The notes beneath the pieces were generated by a model. That model ran no database searches. It saw only the letters and a list, made by a program, of their open reading frames with translations, and was not told where the DNA came from. Positions 35,796 to 43,847 of a stretch of DNA of 64,000 bases are shown in pieces (within the stretch, counting starts at the first letter, position 1; each line of letters starts with the position of its first letter). The position numbers and the translations under genes were made by a program. Location of the stretch: the NCBI RefSeq assembly GCF_028550435.1, contig NZ_JAQQKV010000002.1, forward strand, positions 930,001 through 994,000, written 5' to 3'. Origin of the DNA: Asticcacaulis machinosus (GTDB lineage Bacteria; Pseudomonadota; Alphaproteobacteria; Caulobacterales; Caulobacteraceae).

Positions 35796-37399
35796 GTTCC
35801 CTGCTGAATAAACGGTACCTTTTCAAACAGCTTACGCTCTTCACTCCGGGGATCATTGGCCATTTCGGGTTTCAAATCCATTAGCATCGTCTCACGGTTA
35901 GGTAAGGAGTAGGGTTTCCATTCGGGCAGGGCGGTGGTCTGCGGCGATCCGGTGCGGGCAAAGGCAATAAAGGTATCGCTGAACAGATCAGCCATGTGTT
36001 GCGCTTCCGGGGTGTTGGTAGTGATGGCGCCTTCGACACCCGTATTTCGGAACACCAGCGGGATTTCGATGGTATGCAGTGCGCCCAGCCGGCCACCGTC
36101 CTTAGGTGTTGGCCAGTTCTCCTGATAGACAAAGGTTTTAGCCCCCGCCTTGGCCCGTTCTTCGGCTTCTATAATCGCGCCGCGCCATGATCTCCCGGCG
36201 GTCGTCGCGGCGAAAAACACATCGGATGGCGACATAGTAGGGTAGAGTTTGCGATAGGTATCGACCACCAGATAGGGGTCGATATCGACACGATATTCCG
36301 GCGGCAGTTTGTTGGGCAGGTCATCCCAGCTCAGTTCGAAATTCTTTGGATTGCCCCCCAGAAAGCCGCGGGTCTCACCCTTTGTATTGCCGATAATCAT
36401 CGGGATATGATGGGACTGCGCGGGCGCATCAGGATAGAAGGGGTGGCGGAACAGGATAGTCTCATCCAGCACCGGCCCCATATAGACATTGCCTTTACCT
36501 ATTACCGGATCGGGGGTTTTCAGGGCATCAACCAGGGCCTGCATCGGCAGGTTCTGTACCGCGGCCAAACCGTCCGCGTCGGGTTTCAGACCGAGGGTTT
36601 TGAGGAATGCTTCGGCCCGCAGGCAGGCATTGCCGGGGCCAGACGCCGTGACCTGCTGACCGCTCATGGTCGCTGCCCTATGGAACAGACCTTTCGCCGC
36701 CGGGGTGGCCATCATGGTCGCGATCTTGGCCCCGCCGCCGGACTGACCAAAGACCATGACATTATCCGGATCGCCGCCGAAGCCTGAGATGTTATCGCGC
36801 ACCCATGACAGCGCCAGATGCAGATCCATCTGCCCGCAATTTCCTGAAAATCTCAGGGGCGTGTGCTCAAGGAGCGAAGCGTTAGCACCGCCCCTCAACA
36901 GCCTCTCAAAGCGCGCCAGATAGAGATAACCAAACACATTGAGGCGGTGATTGACGGTGACGACCACCACATCACCGTGGGCCGCCAGATTGGTTCCGTC
37001 ATAGAGCGGATCGGAGCCTGAGCCGCCATTATAGGCCCCGCCATGAATATAGAACATGACCGGGCGCTTCTTGCGGGGCGACGCGTCAGGCGTCCAAATA
37101 TTCAGAAATAAGCAGTCCTCGCTGATGCCGATATCGGCCCGTCCACTTTGCGGCGATGACAGGCCATAATGATCGGCTTTATAGACCTGCTTTGATACGG
37201 GCAGTGGTATGGGCGGCTGAAAGCGGGGGGCGATGCCGTAGCGGATGCCTAAAAAAGTGCTGATGCCGCCTTTGACAAAGCCCTCGACCGGACCGGCGCG
37301 GGTTGCGACGCGCGGGTAGCGGTCTTTGGCGGACACCGGTGTCACAATGGCTGCGGCAGAAAGGGCAGAAACACCCGTGAGGATTTGGCGGCGGTGCAT
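35792..37399 (-). CDS. Type B carboxylesterase, exported, with an inserted palindromic segment
   Basis: Esterase of 535 residues with an N-terminal export signal (MHRRQILTGV to VSA, about 1-24). It has EDCLFLNIWTP (95-105), the oxyanion HGGAY (119-123) and nucleophile Ser 220 in FGQSGGG. Such enzymes cleave carboxylic esters; here perhaps methyl, acetyl or feruloyl groups on pectin. Residues about 165-186 (RLLRGGANASLLEHTPLR) look foreign to the family, where a short loop is usual, and are encoded by a palindromic DNA element at 36855-36895. The ATG at 37399 has a GGAT site. A near-perfect ACCGGT operator match falls in codons 19-23. Confidence 0.88.
   Translation of the reverse strand: MHRRQILTGVSALSAAAIVTPVSAKDRYPRVATRAGPVEGFVKGGISTFLGIRYGIAPRFQPPIPLPVSKQVYKADHYGLSSPQSGRADIGISEDCLFLNIWTPDASPRKKRPVMFYIHGGAYNGGSGSDPLYDGTNLAAHGDVVVVTVNHRLNVFGYLYLARFERLLRGGANASLLEHTPLRFSGNCGQMDLHLALSWVRDNISGFGGDPDNVMVFGQSGGGAKIATMMATPAAKGLFHRAATMSGQQVTASGPGNACLRAEAFLKTLGLKPDADGLAAVQNLPMQALVDALKTPDPVIGKGNVYMGPVLDETILFRHPFYPDAPAQSHHIPMIIGNTKGETRGFLGGNPKNFELSWDDLPNKLPPEYRVDIDPYLVVDTYRKLYPTMSPSDVFFAATTAGRSWRGAIIEAEERAKAGAKTFVYQENWPTPKDGGRLGALHTIEIPLVFRNTGVEGAITTNTPEAQHMADLFSDTFIAFARTGSPQTTALPEWKPYSLPNRETMLMDLKPEMANDPRSEERKLFEKVPFIQQGT
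36855..36895. repeat. Palindromic element inserted in frame in the carboxylesterase gene
   Basis: AGGGGCGTGTGCT (36855-36867) pairs with AGCACCGCCCCT (36884-36895) apart from one unmatched position, with a 16-base loop. It is read through in the esterase frame and adds about 20 residues. I see no second copy in the window. Confidence 0.6.
37331..37344. promoter_or_regulatory. ACCGGT operator match inside the carboxylesterase signal peptide
   Basis: On the minus strand TGACACCGGTGTCC, 13 of 14 bases equal to the perfect palindrome at 18179. It lies 55-68 bases downstream of the ATG, within codons 19-23. It could act as a roadblock operator or be coding coincidence. Confidence 0.4.
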
Positions 37400-37454
37400 G
37401 GAACATCCCTGTAGGTTTTTGTCTACAGTGCCGCTTAGCGCTTCATATGTAAAG

Positions 37455-38297
37455 TCAGCCGAACTGATAGCCGCTGATGGCGGCATTGATGTGGGGCAGG
37501 GTCTGGCTATAGGTGACCGCGCCCGCATCGTCACTGGCGGCACCGGCCACGACCATCAGCGGGATCAGATGTTCTTCGCGCGGATGGGCATCACGGGCGG
37601 CGGGGGCATGGCTCCAGTGGATCAGACGATCTACACGTTCCGCAGACGAAACTTCCGTAGCTGTGGCTTTCAGCCAGTCATCGAAATCGTGGGAGAAATT
37701 ATGCGCCTGACCGGCCAGATTAACGCCCCGCCCCATCAGGGCCTTCATATTGTGAAAGCTCATGCCGGAGCCGATGATCAGCACACCTTCGTCACGCAAG
37801 GGGGCTAAGGCCTGCCCCAGCCGGATGTGCTCGGCCGGATCGAGACCTTTTTTCAGCGACAACTGCGCCACCGGAATATCGGCATCGGGGTAAATCAGCT
37901 TGAGTGGAATGAAGACGCCGTGGTCATAGCCACGTGTCTCATCATGGTTGAGCGTAATCCCGGCCTGCGCCGTCAACTGCCCGATACGGGCAATTAGCCC
38001 GGAAGCATTATGAGTGGGATAGGTGATCTGGTAGGTATGGGGCGGAAAGCCGTAATAATCAAACAGCAAATCCGGCTGAGGCGCAGTTTGCAGCGTAAAT
38101 TCGGCCTCTTCCCAATGAGCGGAAATGACCAAAATGGCCGCAGGCTTTTGGCCGACCTGACTTGCGATCTCCCGCAGATAATCCCCCATGCCGGTCCAGA
38201 CATCGGCGGGATTCCAGTCCATGAAAAAGCACGGGCCGCCGCCGTGGGGGATGTAGAGGGCGGGCAGGCGCGAACCTGAAGACATTAATTCACTCAT
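37455..38297 (-). CDS. Extradiol ring-cleavage dioxygenase, DODA/LigB type
   Basis: A 280-residue member of the class III extradiol dioxygenases related to 4,5-DOPA dioxygenase (YgiD). Metal-site regions are visible: PHGGGP (17-22, His 18), SAHWEE (about 58-63) and YDHGVF (about 119-124), plus GSGMSFHN (about 177-184). It opens catechol-type rings. The carboxylesterase gene starts 55 bases downstream, so the two may share a transcript. The natural substrate is unknown; YgiD-type proteins are often of uncertain role. Confidence 0.88.
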   Translation of the reverse strand: MSELMSSGSRLPALYIPHGGGPCFFMDWNPADVWTGMGDYLREIASQVGQKPAAILVISAHWEEAEFTLQTAPQPDLLFDYYGFPPHTYQITYPTHNASGLIARIGQLTAQAGITLNHDETRGYDHGVFIPLKLIYPDADIPVAQLSLKKGLDPAEHIRLGQALAPLRDEGVLIIGSGMSFHNMKALMGRGVNLAGQAHNFSHDFDDWLKATATEVSSAERVDRLIHWSHAPAARDAHPREEHLIPLMVVAGAASDDAGAVTYSQTLPHINAAISGYQFG

Positions 38298-38318
38298 ATC
38301 GAACCTGCCCGGTAAAAT

Positions 38319-38891
38319 TTAGTCTTTGTTGGCTTCGGCGGTGATTACGAGATTGACCTCATCACTAACGAAGGGGACGGCCTTGGCCATATTGAAGTCA
38401 GAGCGCTTAATGGTGGCTGTGGCGGAAAAGCCTGCGGTCTTTTTCTTAGCCATGCCGATCTTGTTGAGCTTGACATCCAGGGTTACCGGCTTGGTGACGC
38501 CCTTGATGGTCAGGTCGCCGGTCACCTTGGCGGTATTGGCGCCGGTGACATCAACCTTGGTTGACTTGAAGGTCGCGGTCGGGTGATTGGCAACATCAAA
38601 GAAATCTGCGGCCTTAAGGTGATCGTTGAACACGGCCACGCCGCTGTTGATACCGTCGGTAGCAAATGAGACTTCAACCGAAGAGGCGGCCGGATTGGCT
38701 TCGTCCAAGGTCACGGTGCCAACCGCATTCATAAACTTTGCGGTCGGGTTGGAAAAGCCCATATGGTTCCAGCTAAAGGCGACTTCAGTGTGGTTTTGGT
38801 CGAGCTTATAGGTTTCCGGGGCGGCAAAAGCACCCGCAGCACTCAGGCTCAGGACGGCGGTAGCCAGCAGGGCGGATTTGACAAATTTCAT
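38319..38891 (-). CDS. YceI-family periplasmic protein
   Basis: A 190-residue lipocalin-like protein with a clear signal peptide (cleavage near AFA-APE, residue 22-23). YceI proteins have a beta-barrel that binds isoprenoid or other long hydrophobic ligands. Family segments seen are YKLDQNHTEVAFSWNHMGFS and the C-terminal DEVNLVITAEA. The ATG at 38891 is chosen because it begins the signal peptide and has an AGAGA site. It may be co-transcribed with the dioxygenase gene (21-base gap). Confidence 0.92.
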   Translation of the reverse strand: MKFVKSALLATAVLSLSAAGAFAAPETYKLDQNHTEVAFSWNHMGFSNPTAKFMNAVGTVTLDEANPAASSVEVSFATDGINSGVAVFNDHLKAADFFDVANHPTATFKSTKVDVTGANTAKVTGDLTIKGVTKPVTLDVKLNKIGMAKKKTAGFSATATIKRSDFNMAKAVPFVSDEVNLVITAEANKD

Positions 38892-39167
38892 AATGATCTC
38901 TCTTAATTTGGTGTGAGGAACGCAAATCTGAAACGTAACTATAATGGTTACGAATTGCCATTTCAAGACAGGCTGAAATTTTTTTGAGAGTTTACGCGTA
39001 AGGTAGAGGACTTGGTACGAACAGTTTCGTGATCCGGTTCAGGTGTTTTTGGGTAACACTGCCCGCGCAAATAAGGCGCTTTGACGGACTGACACAATTT
39101 ATAAACCATACTGTCATTAGGCCTGTGTAGGTGAGGCATATTTAAGGCCAACAGAGCGGGTGTAATT

Positions 39168-41672
39168 ATGACGGAATTCGGCAGATTGAAATCGTTTGGC
39201 TTGGGTGTAAGTCTGGTCGCCTTGATGGCAGGTGCCGCCCATGCGCAAACACCTGTGGCCCAACCCCCTGTGAATGAGCCTATCACCGAAGTCGTAGTCA
39301 CCGTGCAAAAGCGTGAGCAGACCCTGCTTAGCGTTCCCGCTGCGGTGACGGCCTTCAACTCATCCTTTATGAATGACTTAGGCATTACCGATTTTCAGGA
39401 ACTGGCGCAGTTTGTGCCGGGTTTCGAAGTTCAGGATCAATCGCCTAACAATCCGGGCTTTATCATGCGCGGGATCACGTCGGATTCCGGCACGGCGACC
39501 GGTGAGGCCCGTGTCTCGGTTTTTCAGGATGGCCTGAGCATTTCGCGTTCACGCGGGGCCTATATCGAACTGTTTGACCTGAACCGCGTCGAAATCGCCA
39601 AGGGGCCGCAATCGACCCTGTTCGGGCGCGGCGCGTTGATTGGGGCGGTCAATGTCATCCAGAACAAGGCTGATCCGACCGATTTCAATGCGGCAGCGCA
39701 GGTCGGTTTTGGCAATTATGACTATCGTCTGACCGAACTGATGCTGAACCTGCCGGTCAATGATAAATTGGCGGTACGTCTGGCCACGCGCTTTAAGTCG
39801 CGTGATGGCTATACGGAAAATCTGCTGGGGGGGGAGGATTTCAACAGCCTCGATACCCGCGCCGCACGGGCGGTCATCAGCTATGCCCCGGCCGAGAAGC
39901 TGAATTTCGATCTGATCGTCAACTATCAGGAAGACACACCTGCGGGCACGGGCTTTAAATCCGGAACCTTTACACCGACCAATCCACAAACCGGCGCAGT
40001 GATCGGCGACCTGAGCCCCCATAGTGGCGCGGCCTTGTCGGCGGTGGGTGGTTTTAAGGGCGGGCGTGATCTGGGCCTGGAGCGCTATGTGTGGGGCACG
40101 ACCCTGCTGGGGCGCTATGAGATCAGTGATAGCCTCACCCTGTCGTCCTTAAGCGCCTATCGCCGCTTTACGGCTTCGGAAGTGTTTGATGCCGACGGCA
40201 TGTCCTTGCCACTGACCGTGTTTGGCGAAGATGCCTATGGTAAGGTTTGGACCCAGGAACTGCGCCTCAACTATGACGGCAATGATAAGCTGTCGTGGTT
40301 TGCCGGCGTCAGCTATTTCGACGAAGAGGCCCGCACGGCCGTGCCGCTTCAGATCGATGAACGGGTCGCCTCGGTATTCCTGACCAATCAGTTGCCGCGC
40401 CCGACGCCGCTGGCCTATCCGTTCATTCAGGCGGGCCTGCAATCGACGCCGTCGCTGGCCGCGCTCTATCCGTTGCTCGATCCGGCGCACCGCGAAACCT
40501 CGACCAGCTATGGCGAGACGCGCTCATTTGATGTCTTTGGCGATATCACCTATCGCCTGACGCCGAAATTTGAGATCAGCGCCGGGGTGCGTTACACAAG
40601 TGACGACAAGACCTCTGGCTATTCAGCAAGCGTCGTTGGTAATTCCGGTCTGGCCTCGATCAGCTTTGCTCAGTCGACCGTGACCAGCTATGTCACTCAA
40701 TACGTGCAGGCGACCGGCATGATGCCGTCATCGGCACAGCAGACGGCGGTGTTTAATCAGGCCCTGACAGGGGCGCTGAGTTTGCCGCTGGGGATTTTCA
40801 AGCAGCCGACAGCCGGTAACGGCAATCGCATTGACCGCGATTTTGATGATGATGGTTTCACCTATCGTCTGGTCGGGCGCTATCTGTTCAGCGATACGCT
40901 CAATGCCTATGCCTCCCTCTCGCGCGGGCGTCAGCCCAAAACCTTAAGCGGCGATTCCGGCAGCACCCCCTTAAGTGCGGCGGTCTTTACTGAGGCCGAT
41001 TCTGAGACGGTGGACAGTCTTGAAGCCGGGATTAAGGCGCGTCTGTTTGACGGTCGCATGAGCTGGGATTCGGCGGTCTATTATTATCAGTATGATAATT
41101 TCCAGACGTCGGTCGCGACCAGCACCGGCAATGTCATCACGGTCAGCGCGGGTGAGGCCAAGGCCTATGGTTTGGAAACGCAGGCCTATTACCGCGCCAA
41201 GCCGGGGATCGATCTGTTTGCCACCTATGCCTATAATCACGCCCGTTTCGGCAACGGCCTTTATGACGGCAATCACTTCCGCCTGAGCCCGGACCATACG
41301 GTGTCATTAGGCGCGCGGCTGAAAAAAGAATTTGGCCTGGGTACCGTGTCGTTCACCCCAAGCTATGTCTGGCAGTCGGAAGTCTATTTCGATGACAATA
41401 ATGACCTGCCCCAGTTCCAGCCCGCGGTGGCGGGCCTTCGTCCGGTCGCCGACACCAAGCAGGACGAAAAGCAGGATGCTTACGGCCTGCTCAATTTGCG
41501 CCTGGGCTTCAAACCAGCCAATGGGCCGTGGGAGGTTGAGCTGTTCGGCACCAATGTCACGGACGAAGACTACATCAAGGATGCGGGCAATGTCGGTGAT
41601 AATCTGGGGATCGCGACCTTCATTCAGGGGGAGCCCAGCATGTATGGCGTGACCCTGAAGCTTAAATACTAA
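39168..41672 (+). CDS. TonB-dependent receptor
   Basis: Outer-membrane receptor of 834 residues. Signal peptide cleavage is likely after AHA (about 26), then a TonB box ITEVVVT (39-45), a plug (about 50-165 with MRGITSD and VEIAKGPQSTLFGRGALIGAVNV) and a barrel ending in the aromatic GVTLKLKY. It resembles iron-complex or small-molecule receptors of sphingomonads and Caulobacterales more than the sugar-type receptor at 15213. No ACCGGT operator is seen upstream, so it is probably not in the pectin regulon. Ligand unknown. Its stop lies two bases from the stop of the next, convergent gene. Confidence 0.9.
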   Translation: MTEFGRLKSFGLGVSLVALMAGAAHAQTPVAQPPVNEPITEVVVTVQKREQTLLSVPAAVTAFNSSFMNDLGITDFQELAQFVPGFEVQDQSPNNPGFIMRGITSDSGTATGEARVSVFQDGLSISRSRGAYIELFDLNRVEIAKGPQSTLFGRGALIGAVNVIQNKADPTDFNAAAQVGFGNYDYRLTELMLNLPVNDKLAVRLATRFKSRDGYTENLLGGEDFNSLDTRAARAVISYAPAEKLNFDLIVNYQEDTPAGTGFKSGTFTPTNPQTGAVIGDLSPHSGAALSAVGGFKGGRDLGLERYVWGTTLLGRYEISDSLTLSSLSAYRRFTASEVFDADGMSLPLTVFGEDAYGKVWTQELRLNYDGNDKLSWFAGVSYFDEEARTAVPLQIDERVASVFLTNQLPRPTPLAYPFIQAGLQSTPSLAALYPLLDPAHRETSTSYGETRSFDVFGDITYRLTPKFEISAGVRYTSDDKTSGYSASVVGNSGLASISFAQSTVTSYVTQYVQATGMMPSSAQQTAVFNQALTGALSLPLGIFKQPTAGNGNRIDRDFDDDGFTYRLVGRYLFSDTLNAYASLSRGRQPKTLSGDSGSTPLSAAVFTEADSETVDSLEAGIKARLFDGRMSWDSAVYYYQYDNFQTSVATSTGNVITVSAGEAKAYGLETQAYYRAKPGIDLFATYAYNHARFGNGLYDGNHFRLSPDHTVSLGARLKKEFGLGTVSFTPSYVWQSEVYFDDNNDLPQFQPAVAGLRPVADTKQDEKQDAYGLLNLRLGFKPANGPWEVELFGTNVTDEDYIKDAGNVGDNLGIATFIQGEPSMYGVTLKLKY

Positions 41673-41674
41673 CC

Positions 41675-42460
41675 TTAAAACAGTATTGGGCCGCCTGCGG
41701 ATTGCGGGCGGCAGGTGCCGGTTTCCGACAGGGCTTCGGTGGAATCGCGGCCAAAGCGCTTGTCCTCGGTCCAGTGTTTCTGGCCGTAGAATGCGCCGGT
41801 CGTGCGATTAAGCGACACCTTAAGATAGCCGCCCTTTTTCTGGGTCTGATCGACCAGTTCGTAATAGGTTGGGCTTACGGCCGCATTGCAGCGGAAGCTG
41901 AAACAGAGCGTATCGCGGATGATCGAGCTATGGTCGGGATCGATCGACATGACCTTGAAATCCGCTGCCGTGTCCGGAAAGGTCTCGGATGGGATCAGAC
42001 TGAGATAAAAGGTACCGCGGGTGGTCTGATCCTTGCCCATCGTCGTCACTGTATCGCATTTCAGCGTAATTTCGCGCCCGCTGGGCTTAGTTGCCGGTGG
42101 TGTTTTCAGGTTGACGATAACCGTGGGCGGCGCGGCCGGTGGTGGCGGTTCAGGTATTGCCACATCCGTCACGTTTGGCGCGGCAATGGCCGCTACCGGT
42201 TGCGATGAGGTGATCGGCTTAAGCGGCGCCGCCTGAACAGTGGGGGGGCTGGGTTTCAGGCTGGTATAAGGCACTGGGGCTGACGGCAAGGTAGGTGCCG
42301 GCTCAGTTTTTTTCTTCACGACCGTTTTTTTGGGCACCCGCTTGACCACAGGCTTGGGCGTATCGGCCGCCGCGGCATCCCATTCTTCGGCCACGGCCAA
42401 AGATGGGGCCAAAGCGGGCAAGGCTAGCACAAGGGCAAAGGTGGCGATGGCGATCCGCAT
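41675..42460 (-). CDS. Exported proline-rich protein of unknown function
   Basis: A 261-residue protein with a signal peptide (cleavage near VAE, about 24-25), a Lys/Pro/Ala-rich low-complexity region (about 35-130) and a C-terminal globular part (about 135-261) with a few cysteines (KCDT, LCFSFRCN, GTCRP). The low-complexity stretch would fit a periplasm-spanning linker. I do not recognise the C-terminal domain. The ATG overlaps the ptsH stop (TGATG), so it is probably the last gene of the chvI-ptsH operon. Confidence 0.7.
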   Translation of the reverse strand: MRIAIATFALVLALPALAPSLAVAEEWDAAAADTPKPVVKRVPKKTVVKKKTEPAPTLPSAPVPYTSLKPSPPTVQAAPLKPITSSQPVAAIAAPNVTDVAIPEPPPPAAPPTVIVNLKTPPATKPSGREITLKCDTVTTMGKDQTTRGTFYLSLIPSETFPDTAADFKVMSIDPDHSSIIRDTLCFSFRCNAAVSPTYYELVDQTQKKGGYLKVSLNRTTGAFYGQKHWTEDKRFGRDSTEALSETGTCRPQSAGGPILF

Positions 42461-42735
42461 CACACCTCTTCCCCGAAACGATCAGAGACCAGATCGACTA
42501 GGGCCTGAACGGCATCGGCGGCCTGCGGGCCTTCGGCTTCGATGCCGATATGGCTGCCCTTACCGGCGCCCAGCATCAAAAGGCCCATGATCGACTGGGC
42601 ATCGACGCGGTGGTCGTCACGCAGGACATAGATCTGGGCATTGAAGGTAGCGGCCAGCTTGACGAATTTGGCTGAAGCGCGCGCGTGCAGCCCTTTTTCG
42701 TTGCAGATTTCGACTTCGGCGTGTGCGACGCTCAT
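42460..42735 (-). CDS. ptsH: HPr phosphocarrier protein
   Basis: Cytoplasmic PTS phosphocarrier of 91 residues. The phosphorylated His 17 lies in KGLHARAS and the regulatory Ser 48 in QSIMGLLML, the target of HPr kinase, whose gene is nearby. The ATG at 42735 gives normal HPr length; the longer frame to 42804 adds residues not seen in HPr. In Alphaproteobacteria this HPr belongs to a regulatory PTS without sugar permease, together with the EIIA and HprK encoded upstream. Confidence 0.93.
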   Translation of the reverse strand: MSVAHAEVEICNEKGLHARASAKFVKLAATFNAQIYVLRDDHRVDAQSIMGLLMLGAGKGSHIGIEAEGPQAADAVQALVDLVSDRFGEEV

Positions 42736-42850
42736 GACTTTGGGCAACCCTGAAAATAATGAGCTGCCATCATCCGTAATGGCCGCTCGGTCTTCAAGTC
42801 TCATAAAAAGCTTATTTAAGTTAATATTTGGGTAAGCATAACCTTAAGGG

Positions 42851-43255
42851 TCAGCTTTCACCTGACAGGACATAAGACGCTACGGTAATATATTTGCGAC
42901 CGGCTTCCTGGGCATGCAGAACGCAGGTCGACAGGGGCTCATTCTTACGTAGCGATGCCAGCTTGATCAGCATAGGCAGGTTGATGCCGGCAATGACCTC
43001 AGCCTTAGTTTGCTCCATGACGGAGATGGCCAGATTGGACGGGGTGCCGCCAAACATATCGGTCAGCAGAATAACGCCGTCACCCAGATCATTGGCAAAG
43101 GTGGCCTCTAAAATATCCTGACGCCGGCGGGCCATATCGTCTTCAGGGCCGATACAGATCGCCGTGACGGCGCTTTGCGGGCCCACCACATGTTCCATAG
43201 CGGAAATGAACTCTTCCGCCAGCCTGCCGTGGGTTACGATCACAAGCCCGATCAT
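42851..43255 (-). CDS. PTS EIIA component, mannose family
   Basis: A 134-residue EIIA-Man-type protein that accepts phosphate from HPr on His 9 (VTHG). The segment LLTDMFGGTPSNLA is typical of the family. No EIIB or EIIC gene is near, so it is likely regulatory, as known for alphaproteobacterial PTS. A GAGGAAG ribosome-binding site precedes the ATG at 43255. It lies between hprK and ptsH, in the usual order. Confidence 0.92.
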   Translation of the reverse strand: MIGLVIVTHGRLAEEFISAMEHVVGPQSAVTAICIGPEDDMARRRQDILEATFANDLGDGVILLTDMFGGTPSNLAISVMEQTKAEVIAGINLPMLIKLASLRKNEPLSTCVLHAQEAGRKYITVASYVLSGES

Positions 43256-43394
43256 AAAGACAACTTCCTCAAACCGATCCGTAAAATCCGGAACCGCCGT
43301 CACAGCCCGTTTAGTCTCTGGGCCAAGACCGCTGATCTTAGCGGATTGTATGCACTGCAAAAAGTCCTTTTACCTGTTTAGGCGTAAATTCGTC

Positions 43395-43847
43395 CTAATC
43401 CAAGCGAATTGAGGGTGCGCGGACGGTTTGTGTCAGGGATATAAGCAGTTTGGCCACACTTGACGCTTCCCTTGGGTTAAGTCTCAATGCCGGAATTTTC
43501 AGGCCAAGTATGTCGGTAAATTCCGGTTCTGGCAGGCGCTCAACGGCTGAATTTTGGCAGTGCACCGTAAGGCTGATGCGGCTAAAATGGCGGGTTCGTA
43601 AGGTGGTGATGCCGATGCCGCGGACTTCGATCTGACCTTTGATGGTGTCAGGCGCACTGGCGTAAATCTGATCGCCTGAGCGCCACAGCACCGAATAGTC
43701 ATCGCTGATAAGGGCGCAACCCTGTGACATAGTGCGTAAGGCCAGATCGCTCTTGCCCACCCCGGACGGGCCGCTGATCAGCACGCCATGCCAGGTGCCG
43801 CCGATCAGGCAGCTTATGGATGTGGCATGAACAATGAGCTTACTCAC
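43395..43847 (-). CDS. hprK: HPr kinase/phosphorylase, short alphaproteobacterial form
   Basis: A 150-residue protein covering only the catalytic domain of HprK, as usual in Alphaproteobacteria. It contains the P-loop GPSGVGKS (26-33), DDYSV (about 49-53) and the signature IEVRGIG (about 73-79). It phosphorylates and dephosphorylates Ser 48 of HPr. Its ATG overlaps the chvG stop by four bases, so its expression is tied to the ChvG/ChvI system. Confidence 0.92.
   Translation of the reverse strand: MSKLIVHATSISCLIGGTWHGVLISGPSGVGKSDLALRTMSQGCALISDDYSVLWRSGDQIYASAPDTIKGQIEVRGIGITTLRTRHFSRISLTVHCQNSAVERLPEPEFTDILGLKIPALRLNPREASSVAKLLISLTQTVRAPSIRLD

Noticed and set aside
38963-39385. 140-residue minus-strand frame over the start of the second TonB receptor gene
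   Set aside because: It overlaps the signal peptide and TonB box of a clear gene and has no family features.
7162-39834. Homopolymer G runs in coding regions (nine G at 7162-7170, eight at 39827-39834, several of seven) as possible phase-variation tracts
   Set aside because: Runs of seven or eight G or C are expected several times by chance in 64 kb of this composition. Only the run of nine is near the limit, and it affects just the end of the PilZ protein.
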